The notes under the pieces were generated by a model. It ran no database searches. It was not told where the DNA came from and saw only the letters and a list, made by a program, of their open reading frames with translations. From NCBI GenBank assembly GCA_026416715.1, contig JAOAEQ010000006.1, positions 74,061 through 138,060 of the forward strand: a DNA stretch of 64,000 nucleotides. Direction: 5' to 3'. Shown here piece after piece: positions 16,257-25,790 of the stretch. This stretch comes from a bacterium (GTDB taxonomy: Bacteria; UBP4; UBA4092; JAOAEQ01). Each line of letters starts with the position of its first letter. Position 1 is the first letter of the stretch. The position numbers and the translations under genes were made by a program.

Positions 16257-18482
16257 ATGACTACCAAACCTATTTATCTCGCTATACTCTGGCATATGCA
16301 TCAACCGTATTATCGTGATGTAATCAGTAGAAAATGTTTTTTTCCGTGGGTACGATTACACGGAATTAAAGATTATTACGATATGCCAGCGATTTTGGAA
16401 TCATACCCGAACGTTAAACAGAATTTTAACCTGGTGCCGAGTTTGATAGAACAAATTGAGTTATATACCGAGCAAGGCGAAACCGATATTTTCCTTGAAT
16501 TAAGCCGGAAACCTGCGGCAGAGCTTACTCCGGAAGATAAAGAATTCCTGCTGTTAAATTTCTTTTTCGCTAACTGGCAAACGATGGTTGACCCTTATCC
16601 ACGGTATCAGGAACTCTTAAACCGACGTGGTCGGTATCTCGGAAAAGAAGAGGTTAAATCCGTTATTCGATATTTTTCGAAACAAGATTATCTTGATTTA
16701 CAGGTCTGGTTCAATCTCGTCTGGTTTGATCCGCTCCATCGGCAACGCGACCCAGCGCTGGCAGAATTAATCAAAAAATCGAGACGGTTCTCGGAAGAAG
16801 ATAAACAATTCGTTTTAACTAAACAACTCCAAATATTGCGTGAAATTATGCCACTGTATCAGCGAATGCAGGATACCGGACAGATTGAGGTTTCCGTCTC
16901 GCCTTATTATCATCCGATATTACCGCTCCTCTGCGATACCGAAATTGCTAAACACTGCCAACCGAATATAAAACTACCAGAAATACGGTTTATCCATCCG
17001 GAAGATGCAGAAGCACAAATCGTTTCTGCTTTGCAGTTTTATCAGGAGCGATTCGGTTGTTCATCAGCCGGGCTCTGGCCTTCAGAAGGGTCGGTTTCAG
17101 ATGCGGTGATTTCGTTAGCCGCAAAGCATGGATTTCGCTGGTTGGCAACTGATGAAGGAATACTTCAACGGTCATTCGGAGATGGATTATCTCCGGTCGA
17201 TTCTGCGGTTGGGAAAAAAGGCATTTTGCGTCCGGCAGATTTGTATCGACCTTATCTGGTTGGCGAAACGAAAGAGCGACCGTTGGCAATCGTTTTCCGC
17301 GACCGGACCCTGTCAGACCTTATTGGATTCCAATATTTCAAGATGACCCCGAAAGAAGCGGTAACCGATTTCATCGCGCGATTAGAACGAATCGCAAACC
17401 AGGTTGCAAACGAGCCGGAACCGCGCCTGGTTACCGTTATTCTCGATGGCGAGAATGCTTGGGAATATTATCCCAATGATGGTCATGATTTTTTGGAACT
17501 GCTCTATCAACAGCTGAACGACCATCCGAGAATTAGATGCACTACGATTAACGAGTTTATTTCGCAGCATCCGCCGGTACATCGGCTCCATAAAATTCAT
17601 CCTGGCTCCTGGATAGATAGTAATTTTGCCATTTGGATTGGGTCAGAAGAAGATAATGCTGCTTGGGAAATGTTAGCGGAAGCTCGACAAGTATATGCGG
17701 CAGCGAATCCGAACGAAATCGGAACAGAAAATCTTGCACTCGCTTGGAAATCGCTATTGATCGCAGAAGGGAGTGATTGGAATTGGTGGTATGGAACAGA
17801 ACATAGTTCGAGTTTAGATGAACAGTTCGACCAGCTCTATCGAACGCATATTGGGAATATCTATACCGCATTAGGTCGCGATATCCCGCCACAGGTTGCG
17901 GTACCGATTAAACGCGTTCAAGAACAACTTTTTTCTCTGCCGGTCGGATTAACCAAACCGAAACTGGATGGAAAAGTCACCGATTATTATGAATGGCTAA
18001 ACGCTGGAAAATATGAAGTTAGCCGCAGCGGCGGGACAATGGAACCGGCCCATAGTATTGTAAAAACGATATATTGTGGATTTGATTTATCGAATGTTTA
18101 CCTGCGAATTGATACCAACCTTGCATTATGTAGTGCTGAGTTTAGCGAAATCACCACGTTAATTTATTTCTTCAAGCCAAAACGGAAAATGCTCGAATTA
18201 ACGGTTCGTCGGACGAACGAGCATTGTGAAGCGACGGTTTGGGAATATATCCCAAACAATGGCGGATGGAATCCACAGAAAAAATTGACTTCGGTCGCGG
18301 TAAATAAAATCATTGAACTTGGGATTCCGTTTACCGATTTAGACGCAAGCCCTAGCGATATCGTTCAACTCCAGGTGTTGATTAAACATGGTGAGATAAA
18401 CATTCAACGCTGTCCGGCGAACGGGGTTATCCAGTTTACGGTCCCTGCGGAGAATTATGAAGAACTAATGTGGTCAGTGTAA
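16257..18482 (+). CDS. glycoside hydrolase family 57 (alpha-amylase/4-alpha-glucanotransferase-like)
   Basis: 741 residues, no signal peptide, so cytoplasmic. GH57 signatures in order: HMHQPYYRD near 13-21; GLWPSEGS with the candidate nucleophile Glu277; WLATDEG with the candidate acid/base Asp299; DGENAWEYY near 400. A beta-rich C-terminal region (about 560-741) completes the usual plan of amylopullulanase-type GH57 enzymes. These act by a retaining mechanism on alpha-glucans and would serve glycogen or imported maltodextrin turnover. No glycogen synthase or other maltodextrin gene is adjacent. AGGA lies only a few bases before the ATG. Confidence 0.9.
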   Translation: MTTKPIYLAILWHMHQPYYRDVISRKCFFPWVRLHGIKDYYDMPAILESYPNVKQNFNLVPSLIEQIELYTEQGETDIFLELSRKPAAELTPEDKEFLLLNFFFANWQTMVDPYPRYQELLNRRGRYLGKEEVKSVIRYFSKQDYLDLQVWFNLVWFDPLHRQRDPALAELIKKSRRFSEEDKQFVLTKQLQILREIMPLYQRMQDTGQIEVSVSPYYHPILPLLCDTEIAKHCQPNIKLPEIRFIHPEDAEAQIVSALQFYQERFGCSSAGLWPSEGSVSDAVISLAAKHGFRWLATDEGILQRSFGDGLSPVDSAVGKKGILRPADLYRPYLVGETKERPLAIVFRDRTLSDLIGFQYFKMTPKEAVTDFIARLERIANQVANEPEPRLVTVILDGENAWEYYPNDGHDFLELLYQQLNDHPRIRCTTINEFISQHPPVHRLHKIHPGSWIDSNFAIWIGSEEDNAAWEMLAEARQVYAAANPNEIGTENLALAWKSLLIAEGSDWNWWYGTEHSSSLDEQFDQLYRTHIGNIYTALGRDIPPQVAVPIKRVQEQLFSLPVGLTKPKLDGKVTDYYEWLNAGKYEVSRSGGTMEPAHSIVKTIYCGFDLSNVYLRIDTNLALCSAEFSEITTLIYFFKPKRKMLELTVRRTNEHCEATVWEYIPNNGGWNPQKKLTSVAVNKIIELGIPFTDLDASPSDIVQLQVLIKHGEINIQRCPANGVIQFTVPAENYEELMWSV

Positions 18483-18588
18483 TAACAAATCCGAATTTCG
18501 CATATCGAAACAAAACAATACATGCTACATGCTGAATGCTGAATAGTGATTTTCTAAAATCGTTTCTCCTGTTCAATAAGAATTTAGT

Positions 18589-19185
18589 TTAGGGTTCGTG
18601 GAAGATTTCGGCAGAATAAATAAATATTTCCGTATCTTTATCTTTCCAAGCATCCGGTGGCAATCCGGCTTTATAACAAGTATGCTGTAAAAACTCTTCG
18701 CGCGACCAGCCGTATTCCGTAGCAACTTGCGGTAATAATGTTCCGCCACGCCAGCCTCGAGTAATATACAGTCCATGTTTACCGACTTGGATTTCGTTGA
18801 TATCGCGGATTTTTTTTCGCGGGGTTAACACCGATATTTCAATTCTAATTTTAGGCAGTTCATCCGGAGTAACCGGAGAAAACCGTGGGTCGTCAGTTGC
18901 TGCCGCCAGTGCCATCTGTTGCACTACTTCAGCTACTGGCATATCCGGCTCGAACCGACCGATACAACCACGTAACTGCCCTTGAATTGTTAAGGTTACA
19001 AACGCGCCGAGTTTCTGCTGGAGTTCTGGTTCGGATATTTTTAGTTCTGGTACCCGATGGAAGCGAACATAACTTTCAATCGCTTCTCGGGCGATACGCA
19101 ACAATTCTTTTTTCGCTTTTTCTGTTAAAGCCGGACTACCTGATACTGGTGGTTCAATTCTAGTTTCATTATTTTTCATAACCAT
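18589..19185 (-). CDS. amrA: AmmeMemoRadiSam system protein A (AMMECR1 domain)
   Basis: 198 residues covering one AMMECR1 domain. The invariant LRGCIG stretch lies near 85-92, with TDDPRFSPVTPDEL and IEISVLTP after it, and a C-terminal segment with EEFLQHTCYKAGL. A second in-frame ATG two codons downstream (19179) is possible. The AMMECR1 protein occurs with MEMO1 and a radical SAM enzyme in many bacteria and archaea; the biochemical role is still unclear, with links proposed to radical chemistry or modification. It lies 76 bp downstream of the MEMO1 gene on the same strand. The radical SAM partner is not in this window. Confidence 0.92.
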   Translation of the reverse strand: MVMKNNETRIEPPVSGSPALTEKAKKELLRIAREAIESYVRFHRVPELKISEPELQQKLGAFVTLTIQGQLRGCIGRFEPDMPVAEVVQQMALAAATDDPRFSPVTPDELPKIRIEISVLTPRKKIRDINEIQVGKHGLYITRGWRGGTLLPQVATEYGWSREEFLQHTCYKAGLPPDAWKDKDTEIFIYSAEIFHEP

Positions 19186-19261
19186 AAAAAGATTCCACAG
19201 ATTCTAAGACCTGATTGTAGAGATTAAATCGGGGTAATCTGATTGATAATCTGTTCAATCA

Positions 19262-20137
19262 TTACTTAGCTTTAGTTATCGCGATCGCTGCATATCCAAC
19301 CACTTGCGATTTATCTCCTATTGCGACATCGCCGGAATTAGCGTATTTCAATAACGTCGCATGGTTCGCTCCGAGCTGTTTACTAGCTAGGACGACTACT
19401 TTCACCGCCGCTTCACTACACACCACACAATGGAGGTTCGGAATCCCTTTTCCGAGCCAGGTATCGGTTATCCTATCCAGTTGTTTGACATCTAGCGCGA
19501 GTATCGCTTCTATTGCCGCGTTATCAACTTCAACCGCATAGCGATACGCCGGATAATGGGTTAAATCCGTGCTAGCGATAAGAACAATTGATTTTTTCGT
19601 TGCCGCAATTGCGGTGGAAATATCGGTGGCAACCGACTCGCAGGTTTCGGTATCCGAATCATTGATAAGAATCGGAACAATTTTCGCTTCCGGCGCTACC
19701 TGTTGCAGGAATGGTAGCTGTACCTCCAGCGAATGCTCATATTTATGCGCAGCCGGATTAACTGTTATCGAACCGTTGTTTTTTATCAATTGCCCAGCTA
19801 ATTCAGAATCAATTTCAACCATACCAAGCGGAGTTGCAAACGCACCGGTTTCACAGAGCGCCGCACCGCTAATCGGATACCGATGACTTAATCCGACGAT
19901 AATCGCAGTATCTATTTTCTTTCCGACCAGCGGTTTATAGGCATATCCAGCTACATGACCGGAATAAATATATCCTGCATGTGGCGAAATCAAGGCAAGC
20001 AGGTCACCGGGAAACGAGGGGAGTTTTGCCTGTTCGATATATTCCTTCACCTCATTCTGCAATTCGGTGGCATCATCAGGATAAAATTGTCCCGCTACCG
20101 CAGGTGCACGGATATTTTTTGCTGCAGCAAATTTCAT
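19262..20137 (-). CDS. amrB: AmmeMemoRadiSam system protein B (MEMO1 family)
   Basis: 291 residues from the ATG at 20137, chosen because AAGAAGG sits about eight bases upstream of it; a GTG at 20146 would add three residues. The family motif RAPAVAGQFYPDD is at the N-terminus, followed by SPHAGYIYSGHVAGYAY, ASTDLTHYP and LHCVVCSEAA. These conserved His, Asp and Cys residues line the cleft that resembles extradiol dioxygenases in MEMO structures. With the AMMECR1 gene downstream it forms two thirds of the AmmeMemoRadiSam set, expected to act in the cytoplasm. Confidence 0.92.
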   Translation of the reverse strand: MKFAAAKNIRAPAVAGQFYPDDATELQNEVKEYIEQAKLPSFPGDLLALISPHAGYIYSGHVAGYAYKPLVGKKIDTAIIVGLSHRYPISGAALCETGAFATPLGMVEIDSELAGQLIKNNGSITVNPAAHKYEHSLEVQLPFLQQVAPEAKIVPILINDSDTETCESVATDISTAIAATKKSIVLIASTDLTHYPAYRYAVEVDNAAIEAILALDVKQLDRITDTWLGKGIPNLHCVVCSEAAVKVVVLASKQLGANHATLLKYANSGDVAIGDKSQVVGYAAIAITKAK

Positions 20138-20690
20138 AAGTAACACCTTCTTTACGTATCAAGTAAACGAAAATTTCAAAAAACGAAAGAACCATTGAAT
20201 CCCGATAATATTATCCTTTTTATTCTTCCGTTTTTTAGTTCTTCAGTTTGTATGTTCGTTTCATTACAATAAGCATAGACCAAAAGGACAGTTTTTGTAA
20301 ATATGAAAATCGAAATATAATCAAATGCGGATTGAAATACTGCCAACCGAACGAGGATGTTTTCCCTTAATTAGTTTCAGTGGAAAGTTTACCAAAACAA
20401 GGATTATCCACCAATAACTACTCGGGGAATCGCAAGAAGGTTCTTCTTACCTCTTGACTCTTTACTCTAGCTCGTAACTATTCTATAATTAAATTATGTA
20501 ACTCTTTGAACCTTTAACTAAGATTTATACCGATACCGAACACCGGGTTCGCTACGTTATCATAGGAAATCCTAATGTCCTGTTCCTAATGCCTAAGGGA
20601 CTACAAACCGAAGAGGAACCAGTGTGGGTTTAACCCACACTGGTTCCTCTTAAGAAAAAATCATAAACTTATTTAACGCAAATTAGCTTT
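20138..20690. other. intergenic region between divergent amrB and DUF192 genes
   Basis: About 550 bp. It contains A/T-rich stretches, degenerate TTCTTCCG/GAAAGAAC-type filler also found at 55251-55330, a pyrimidine-rich string around 20448-20475 and the perfect palindrome at 20611-20651. No ORF with a ribosome binding site, tRNA or known riboswitch was recognised. Confidence 0.5.
20611..20651. repeat. perfect 41-nt palindrome (20-bp arms, one-base centre)
   Basis: Arm 20611-20630 and arm 20632-20651 are exact reverse complements around a single T at 20631. The inner part reads AGTGTGGGTT and its complement. It is followed by A-rich, not T-rich, sequence, so it is not a standard terminator. 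It ends 39 bp before the DUF192 gene. Confidence 0.85.
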
Positions 20691-21113
20691 ATGAAATTAA
20701 GTGTTTTTAGCCGCGTGGTACTTCTCTTTCTCTTGATTGGATGCAAAACCACATCACCGCCGATATCCCAGGTGATCATTAACGGTCATCCGGTAACCGT
20801 TGAACTTGCAGTGACGCAAGAAGAACGACGTCGTGGATTGAGTTATCGCGATTCGCTCCCTGCAGACTATGGGATGTTGTTTATCTACCCGAATTCTGCG
20901 ATTCGATCGTATTGGATGAATGAAATGCGGTTCCCCATAGATATCATTTGGATTCGTGAAAATCGGGTTGTTGGTATCGTTCATTCCGCATCGACCACTT
21001 CTCCGCCACAACGATTCCAATCGCCGGAACCAGTGAATTATGTTCTGGAAGTTAATGCTGGTTGGGCAAACGCTCATTCTATAACCACTGGTGCCCATGT
21101 GGTATTTCGGTAA
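20691..21113 (+). CDS. DUF192 lipoprotein
   Basis: 140 residues. The N-terminus has a hydrophobic stretch ending in the lipobox LLIGC (Cys18), so the protein should be lipid-anchored in the envelope. The rest is one DUF192 domain: VELAVTQEERRRGLSYR, then GMLFIYP, YWMNEMRFPIDIIWI and VNYVLEVNAGWA. The fold is a small beta-barrel of unknown function seen in many exported bacterial and archaeal proteins. It stands alone, with the long palindrome just upstream and glyS 250 bp downstream behind its own promoter. Confidence 0.88.
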   Translation: MKLSVFSRVVLLFLLIGCKTTSPPISQVIINGHPVTVELAVTQEERRRGLSYRDSLPADYGMLFIYPNSAIRSYWMNEMRFPIDIIWIRENRVVGIVHSASTTSPPQRFQSPEPVNYVLEVNAGWANAHSITTGAHVVFR

Positions 21114-21263
21114 ACATAGATTACGCAGGTTGAAAAACAAAGATTGCTCCGATTAACTCTTATCTTTCGACGCCCACATCATTGTAGAACCACAACCCGC
21201 ACCGCTTAACCTAATTGACAAAACCGTTTATCCAATAATAATTCCGTAACTCCGCTAAAATTT

Positions 21264-21272
21264 TGCTATAAT
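21264..21272 (+). promoter_or_regulatory. extended -10 promoter for glyS
   Basis: TGCTATAAT at 21264-21272, identical to the element before the GH57 gene. The leader to the ATG at 21367 is about 90 nt and shows no T-box signature. Confidence 0.5.
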
Positions 21273-21366
21273 AATTAGTCTAATAATCAACAGGAATCAC
21301 GGTTTGGTTTTAGCTTGATAACAACAAACTGCTCTGCTGCATATAAAGGAATTTGAGGATATCATT

Positions 21367-22746
21367 ATGATTGAAATGGATAAATTAGTTTCATTATGTA
21401 AACAGCGTGGATTTATTTTCCAGAGTAGCGAAATCTACGGCGGGTTCGGCGGATTCTGGGACTATGGTCCGCTCGGAGTAGAATTGAAAAACAACGTTAA
21501 ACGTGCCTGGTGGAAATCTGTGGTGCAAGAACGAGATGATATGGTCGGAATAGACGCGGCGCTCATTATGAATCCGAAAGTATGGGAAGCGAGCGGGCAT
21601 GTGAGCCAATTCACCGACCCGATGGTCGATTGTAAATCATGCAAAAAACGATATCGCGCTGACCAAGTCGGAATCAAAGCGACTATCCACGGCGAACATG
21701 TAGCTGACGTAGTAGCACCGTCTCCTGCCAAAACACCAGCTGACAGTCAACGATACCAGCCGAAATGTCCGGCGTGTGGCGGCGAGTTGACGGAAGCGCG
21801 GCAGTTTAATTTATTGTTCCGAACGTTTGTTGGTCCGGTTCAGGATGAAGCGTCGGTTGCCTATCTTCGTCCGGAAACCGCCCAGGGGATTTTCGTTAAT
21901 TTCAATAATGTTCTGCAATCGAGTCGGAAAAAACTACCGTTCGGAATTGCGCAAATCGGAAAAGCGTTTCGGAACGAAATCACGCCTGGAAATTTCACGT
22001 TCCGTTCTCGGGAATTCGAGCAGATGGAAATCGAATATTTCGTGAAACCGGAACAAGCAGAAGAAGCGCATCAGAAATGGATTGCTGATCGAATGAACTG
22101 GTATATTAATCTTGGAATAAAACCGGAGAATCTCCGGCCGTATGTATATCAGAAAGAAGAACTGGCGCATTATGCTGCGGCATGTACTGATATCGAATAT
22201 CTCTTCCCGATGGGCTGGTCAGAACTAGAAGGGATTGCGAACCGAACGGATTTCGATTTAAGAAATCATTCGCGAGTGAGCGGAGTCAATCTAGTGTATT
22301 TCGACCCGGAAACCAACCAACATATAACACCGTATGTTATTGAACCATCAGCTGGGGTTGATCGATCAGTGCTGGCTTTTTTAATTGATGCTTATCACGA
22401 AGAGAAAGTCCGTGGGGAAAAAAGAAAAGTCCTCCGTTTGCATAAAGATTTAGCACCGATTAAAGTTGCGGTGTTCCCGCTGCTTGCGAATCGACCGGAA
22501 CTGGTTGAACTCGCGAAAAAACTCGCTGCAGAACTTCGTCCTTGTTTTCCGACGGCATACGATGATACCGCGTCTATCGGTCGGTTGTATCGCCGCCAAG
22601 ATGAAATCGGGACGTTATATTGTATCACGGTAGATGTGCAATCGCTAGAAGATAAACAGGTTACAATCCGCGATCGGGATACGATGGAACAAATCCGTGT
22701 TCCGATTGAAAAAGTGAAAGAAATTCTGAAAGAGAAACTCCTCTAA
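21367..22746 (+). CDS. glyS: glycine--tRNA ligase, alpha2 type
   Basis: 459 residues, the length of single-chain dimeric GlyRS. It opens with KLVSLCKQRGFIFQSSEIYG and GFWDYGPLG (motif 1 region). Zinc-binding-like CKSC and CPACGG pairs sit in the insertion at about 91-140. Motif 2 covers FRNEITPGNFTFRSREFEQME, and motif 3 lies near GVDRSVLAFL. The C-terminal anticodon-binding domain (about 365-455) starts at KVAVFPLL. It charges tRNA-Gly in the cytoplasm. This eukaryote/archaea-like single-chain type contrasts with the alpha2beta2 enzyme of many Gram-negatives. A GAGGAT ribosome binding site precedes the ATG. The deacetylase-fold gene follows directly. Confidence 0.95.
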   Translation: MIEMDKLVSLCKQRGFIFQSSEIYGGFGGFWDYGPLGVELKNNVKRAWWKSVVQERDDMVGIDAALIMNPKVWEASGHVSQFTDPMVDCKSCKKRYRADQVGIKATIHGEHVADVVAPSPAKTPADSQRYQPKCPACGGELTEARQFNLLFRTFVGPVQDEASVAYLRPETAQGIFVNFNNVLQSSRKKLPFGIAQIGKAFRNEITPGNFTFRSREFEQMEIEYFVKPEQAEEAHQKWIADRMNWYINLGIKPENLRPYVYQKEELAHYAAACTDIEYLFPMGWSELEGIANRTDFDLRNHSRVSGVNLVYFDPETNQHITPYVIEPSAGVDRSVLAFLIDAYHEEKVRGEKRKVLRLHKDLAPIKVAVFPLLANRPELVELAKKLAAELRPCFPTAYDDTASIGRLYRRQDEIGTLYCITVDVQSLEDKQVTIRDRDTMEQIRVPIEKVKEILKEKLL

Positions 22747-22833
22747 ATGGAAATTAAATTTGCGATAAGTTTCACCCGCAACCGTAACGTTCGTCCAGCT
22801 GGCGGAAAGACCGCAAAACAACCATGGGCTGTA

Positions 22834-23745
22834 ATGAAATCTCAGTCTATTTCTGTTCTATGGTTCATTTGGTTATTTGTTTATGTGACGATATGTTCGG
22901 CCAGAACCGCTGCTGACCAAGGACCGTATCGGATAAAGGAATTCCCGAATGTCTGCGTTACGCTCCGGATTGATGATATGCAGTCCCGGATAACTACTTA
23001 CGGTCAATCTTGGTCGAAATTCCTGCAAACAGCGGAACGTCATGGCGCAAAATTAACGCTTGCGGTTGTTCCGCATCGGCTTATCGAACCACAGAATGAT
23101 GATGGCCGGTTGGTTGAACAACTGAACGGTGCTATCGCCCGAGGACATTGCGTGATTATGCATGGATATAACCATATTTGTCCGCTGTGTTTAAGTAGTG
23201 GGCATGAATTCTGCTGTAACACTTCCGCTCGCCGGTTATCTATCAAAGAACGGATTGAGTATCTGAAATTGGGGATAACGATTTTTGAACAAAAACTAGG
23301 GCGTCGTCCGTTATTCTATTGTGGACCTGGGTCTGATGACGAAATCGCATCGCCAAACTACGATGCGGTTACTGCTGCTGGATTTCGGTTCATCACGCAG
23401 GGAGATAATCATTATCCCTATCGCCGGCGTGAAGTTATCGAGGTTCCGTGTTCCGATGAGTTTACCTGGGGATTAACTACCGCAACCTATCAAAAAGCGT
23501 TGGACGAAGCGAAAACTCGGTTTTTGAACCTCGCTAAACGGTATCCAGGATATTTCGGTCTCTGTTTCCACGACCCGTTTATTCGTGATGGATATGAGAA
23601 CGGGTTGCTTGCTCAATGGTTAGATGAATTCCTGACTTTTATTGATACCGAAACTGCTGGAAACGTCTGGTATGCAACGAACGAAGAAGCCGCCGTGTAT
23701 TATTTTAATCTGCCTTCTCTCAATTACAATAACACTATCCGCTAG
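22834..23745 (+). CDS. exported polysaccharide deacetylase-fold protein (DUF2334-like)
   Basis: 303 residues from the ATG at 22834. The ORF is open back to an ATG at 22747, right behind the glyS stop, but the extra 29 residues look non-coding, and the later start gives a clean signal peptide (hydrophobic 6-20, then CSA). The mature part has a NodB-like order: LRIDDMQSR with a metal-type Asp pair, then LAVVPHR, HGYNH, a Tyr-Cys-Gly-Pro-Gly loop and LCFHDP. This matches DUF2334-type deacetylases rather than classical chitin deacetylases. Substrate unknown; probably envelope or extracellular glycan. It converges on the methyltransferase gene with an 8-bp gap. Confidence 0.7.
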   Translation: MKSQSISVLWFIWLFVYVTICSARTAADQGPYRIKEFPNVCVTLRIDDMQSRITTYGQSWSKFLQTAERHGAKLTLAVVPHRLIEPQNDDGRLVEQLNGAIARGHCVIMHGYNHICPLCLSSGHEFCCNTSARRLSIKERIEYLKLGITIFEQKLGRRPLFYCGPGSDDEIASPNYDAVTAAGFRFITQGDNHYPYRRREVIEVPCSDEFTWGLTTATYQKALDEAKTRFLNLAKRYPGYFGLCFHDPFIRDGYENGLLAQWLDEFLTFIDTETAGNVWYATNEEAAVYYFNLPSLNYNNTIR

Positions 23746-23753
23746 CGATTCTT

Positions 23754-24512
23754 TCAAACCATCTGGTTTTTTCGAGCAAGATACATAATTCGCGAACTAA
23801 ATGTTGACCCTGGATTTAAAGTAAAACAGTCATATTCTGCAATGGGGATTAATCCGGCGTTGCGTAATGCTCGATGAACCTGTTCAGCGGTATATGCGCG
23901 ATTAGCGAACTGCGTAGTAATTTTCCTAACTTTATTCTTTTGAGTAACATAAATCGTCGCGTTCACCGTTGCCCGTTTTCTCTTGGCGGAATAGGATGAC
24001 TGGAAAATAACATAAAGGTTTTTCTTTTTCTGTTCGGAATGCTTATTATTCCAGAACGTTTTCAATCCGAATTCGGTGTTTAAATCGAACATAAACAATC
24101 CGTTCGGATGCAGAACGGTTCCAACATTTCGACAAACCCGTTCGAAATCTCGGTAGGTATAAAGATGGTTCATGGCATCGAAAAAACAGGTTACTAAATC
24201 ATACCGCTGATTCATGGTTAGGTTTCGCATATCCTGGCAAGAGAACTTAATCGGCAGCCCGATTTTTTTCGCCTTTTTTCGAGCTAGTTTAAGCATCGGC
24301 TCAGAAATATCTATTCCGGTAACTCGATATCCTTGTTTAGCTAACAGAATCGCTGCCGTACCGGTTCCGCAAGCTAAATCGAGTATCGTTTCTGGCTTAC
24401 ATCCGATTGTCGCTAAAAGCTGGTCAAGATAGAGAACACATTGTTTACTAAATTCATCGAACGAGAGCGCATCATAATATGGTGCGAATCGTGCATAGCT
24501 ATTTTGGTTCAT
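23754..24512 (-). CDS. class I SAM-dependent methyltransferase
   Basis: 252 residues. SAM-binding motif I is ILDLACGTGTAA near residues 43-54, the acidic end of strand 2 is VTGIDIS, and a CQDMR and DLVTCFFDAMNHL follow. The N-terminal helix YARFAPYYDALSFDEF is typical of small-molecule methyltransferases (ubiE-like/class I). No substrate-specific motif stands out. It is transcribed alone, convergent with the deacetylase-fold gene. Confidence 0.88.
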   Translation of the reverse strand: MNQNSYARFAPYYDALSFDEFSKQCVLYLDQLLATIGCKPETILDLACGTGTAAILLAKQGYRVTGIDISEPMLKLARKKAKKIGLPIKFSCQDMRNLTMNQRYDLVTCFFDAMNHLYTYRDFERVCRNVGTVLHPNGLFMFDLNTEFGLKTFWNNKHSEQKKKNLYVIFQSSYSAKRKRATVNATIYVTQKNKVRKITTQFANRAYTAEQVHRALRNAGLIPIAEYDCFTLNPGSTFSSRIMYLARKNQMV

Positions 24513-24783
24513 ATCATACTCAATTAAACCGATTTACTCACGGTAACAAAGTTAAGGTATATTATACCGCAATCTGCAAATTTGCTATGATACGTAGTGA
24601 AAAAATGGATTGGCTGGATTTTCATTCATATCTATTCTAAGAGTTCGTTTTTCTTGCTTATAACCGTAGTTTTTCGTTACAATACTTTTTAAGCTACACA
24701 TTTCATGAATTCAAATATACCTGCGGTTTCCAACCATAGCTTCACGGGGATTGGAACTACCGGATACAGACTATATCTTAATT

Positions 24784-25734
24784 ATGTCAATTCAACTTAC
24801 TGCATGGATTGTGTTCAATACTTTAGTTTTCGGAATGCTCGCGTTAGACTTGGGGATATTTCATCGGAAAGCGCATGTGGTTCGTATCCGCGAAGCGCTT
24901 ATCTGGAGTGCAGTCTGGATTTGTTTAGCGTTGTTATTTAATCTCGGTATCTATTTTTGGCGCGGGAGCCATACCGCAATCGAATTCTTGACCGGTTATC
25001 TTCTCGAAAAATCGTTGAGCGTAGACAATATATTCGTGTTCTTGCTCATCTTCTCTTATTTTCGCGTTCCGGCGGAATACCAGCATAAAGTGTTATTTTG
25101 GGGCATCCTTGGCGCTTTGATTATGCGGGCAATTTTTATCATTACCGGGGTCGTTCTCATCCAGAAGTTCCATTGGGTAATATATCTCTTCGGCGCATTT
25201 CTCATTTTAACCGGGATAAAAATGGCGTTCCAGAAAGATAAACAAATTTATCCGGAACGAAATCCAGTGTTAAAATTATTTCGCCGCTTTATGCCAGTAT
25301 CGGCTGATTATCACGGTAGTAAATTCTTCATTATCAACAAAGGAAAATGGCTGGCAACACCGATGTTTGTAGTTCTCCTGGTAATTGAGACCACAGATGT
25401 GATTTTTGCTGTGGATTCGATTCCGGCTATCTTTGGAATTACTCGCGACCCTTTTATCGTTTACACGTCAAACGTGTTCGCAATTTTAGGGCTTCGCGCG
25501 CTATACTTTGCTATTGCAGGAATAATGCGATTGTTTCATCATCTGCATTATGGACTATCAATTATTTTAGTTTTTATAGGCGTAAAAATGCTTATCACTG
25601 ATTTCTGTAAAATCCCTATCGTAATTGCATTAGGAGTTGTTGCTGGGATTTTATTAATATCCATCGTTGCTTCGCTCGTATGGCCACGTGCTACAACGGT
25701 GCCAGATAAATCCGCCGATCGGGAACATCAGTAG
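24784..25734 (+). CDS. TerC/Alx-family integral membrane protein
   Basis: 316 residues from the ATG at 24784. An upstream in-frame TTG at 24751 would add 11 polar residues before the first helix and is less likely. About nine membrane helices carry the TerC signatures: LALDLGIFHRKAH, the acidic pair in FLTGYLLEKSLSVDNIFVF, and ETTDVIFAVDSIPA with its conserved Asp and Glu residues in the membrane. Alx/TerC proteins export Mn2+ or support metal loading of exoenzymes and tellurite tolerance. A yybP-ykoY manganese riboswitch is common upstream of this family, but I could not find its core here. Confidence 0.9.
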   Translation: MSIQLTAWIVFNTLVFGMLALDLGIFHRKAHVVRIREALIWSAVWICLALLFNLGIYFWRGSHTAIEFLTGYLLEKSLSVDNIFVFLLIFSYFRVPAEYQHKVLFWGILGALIMRAIFIITGVVLIQKFHWVIYLFGAFLILTGIKMAFQKDKQIYPERNPVLKLFRRFMPVSADYHGSKFFIINKGKWLATPMFVVLLVIETTDVIFAVDSIPAIFGITRDPFIVYTSNVFAILGLRALYFAIAGIMRLFHHLHYGLSIILVFIGVKMLITDFCKIPIVIALGVVAGILLISIVASLVWPRATTVPDKSADREHQ

Positions 25735-25790
25735 CGCTGGTTCGGCAAGAAATACTCGCAACTTCATACTGAACGTTTGCACAGATATCG

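Noticed and set aside
21114-21366. T-box riboswitch before glyS
   Set aside because: No T-box sequence (GGTGGNACCGCG type) or antiterminator hairpin is seen; only an extended -10 promoter.
24513-24783. yybP-ykoY-type manganese riboswitch before the TerC gene
   Set aside because: The family often has one, so I looked, but the conserved GGGGAGUA core and its partner strand are not present.
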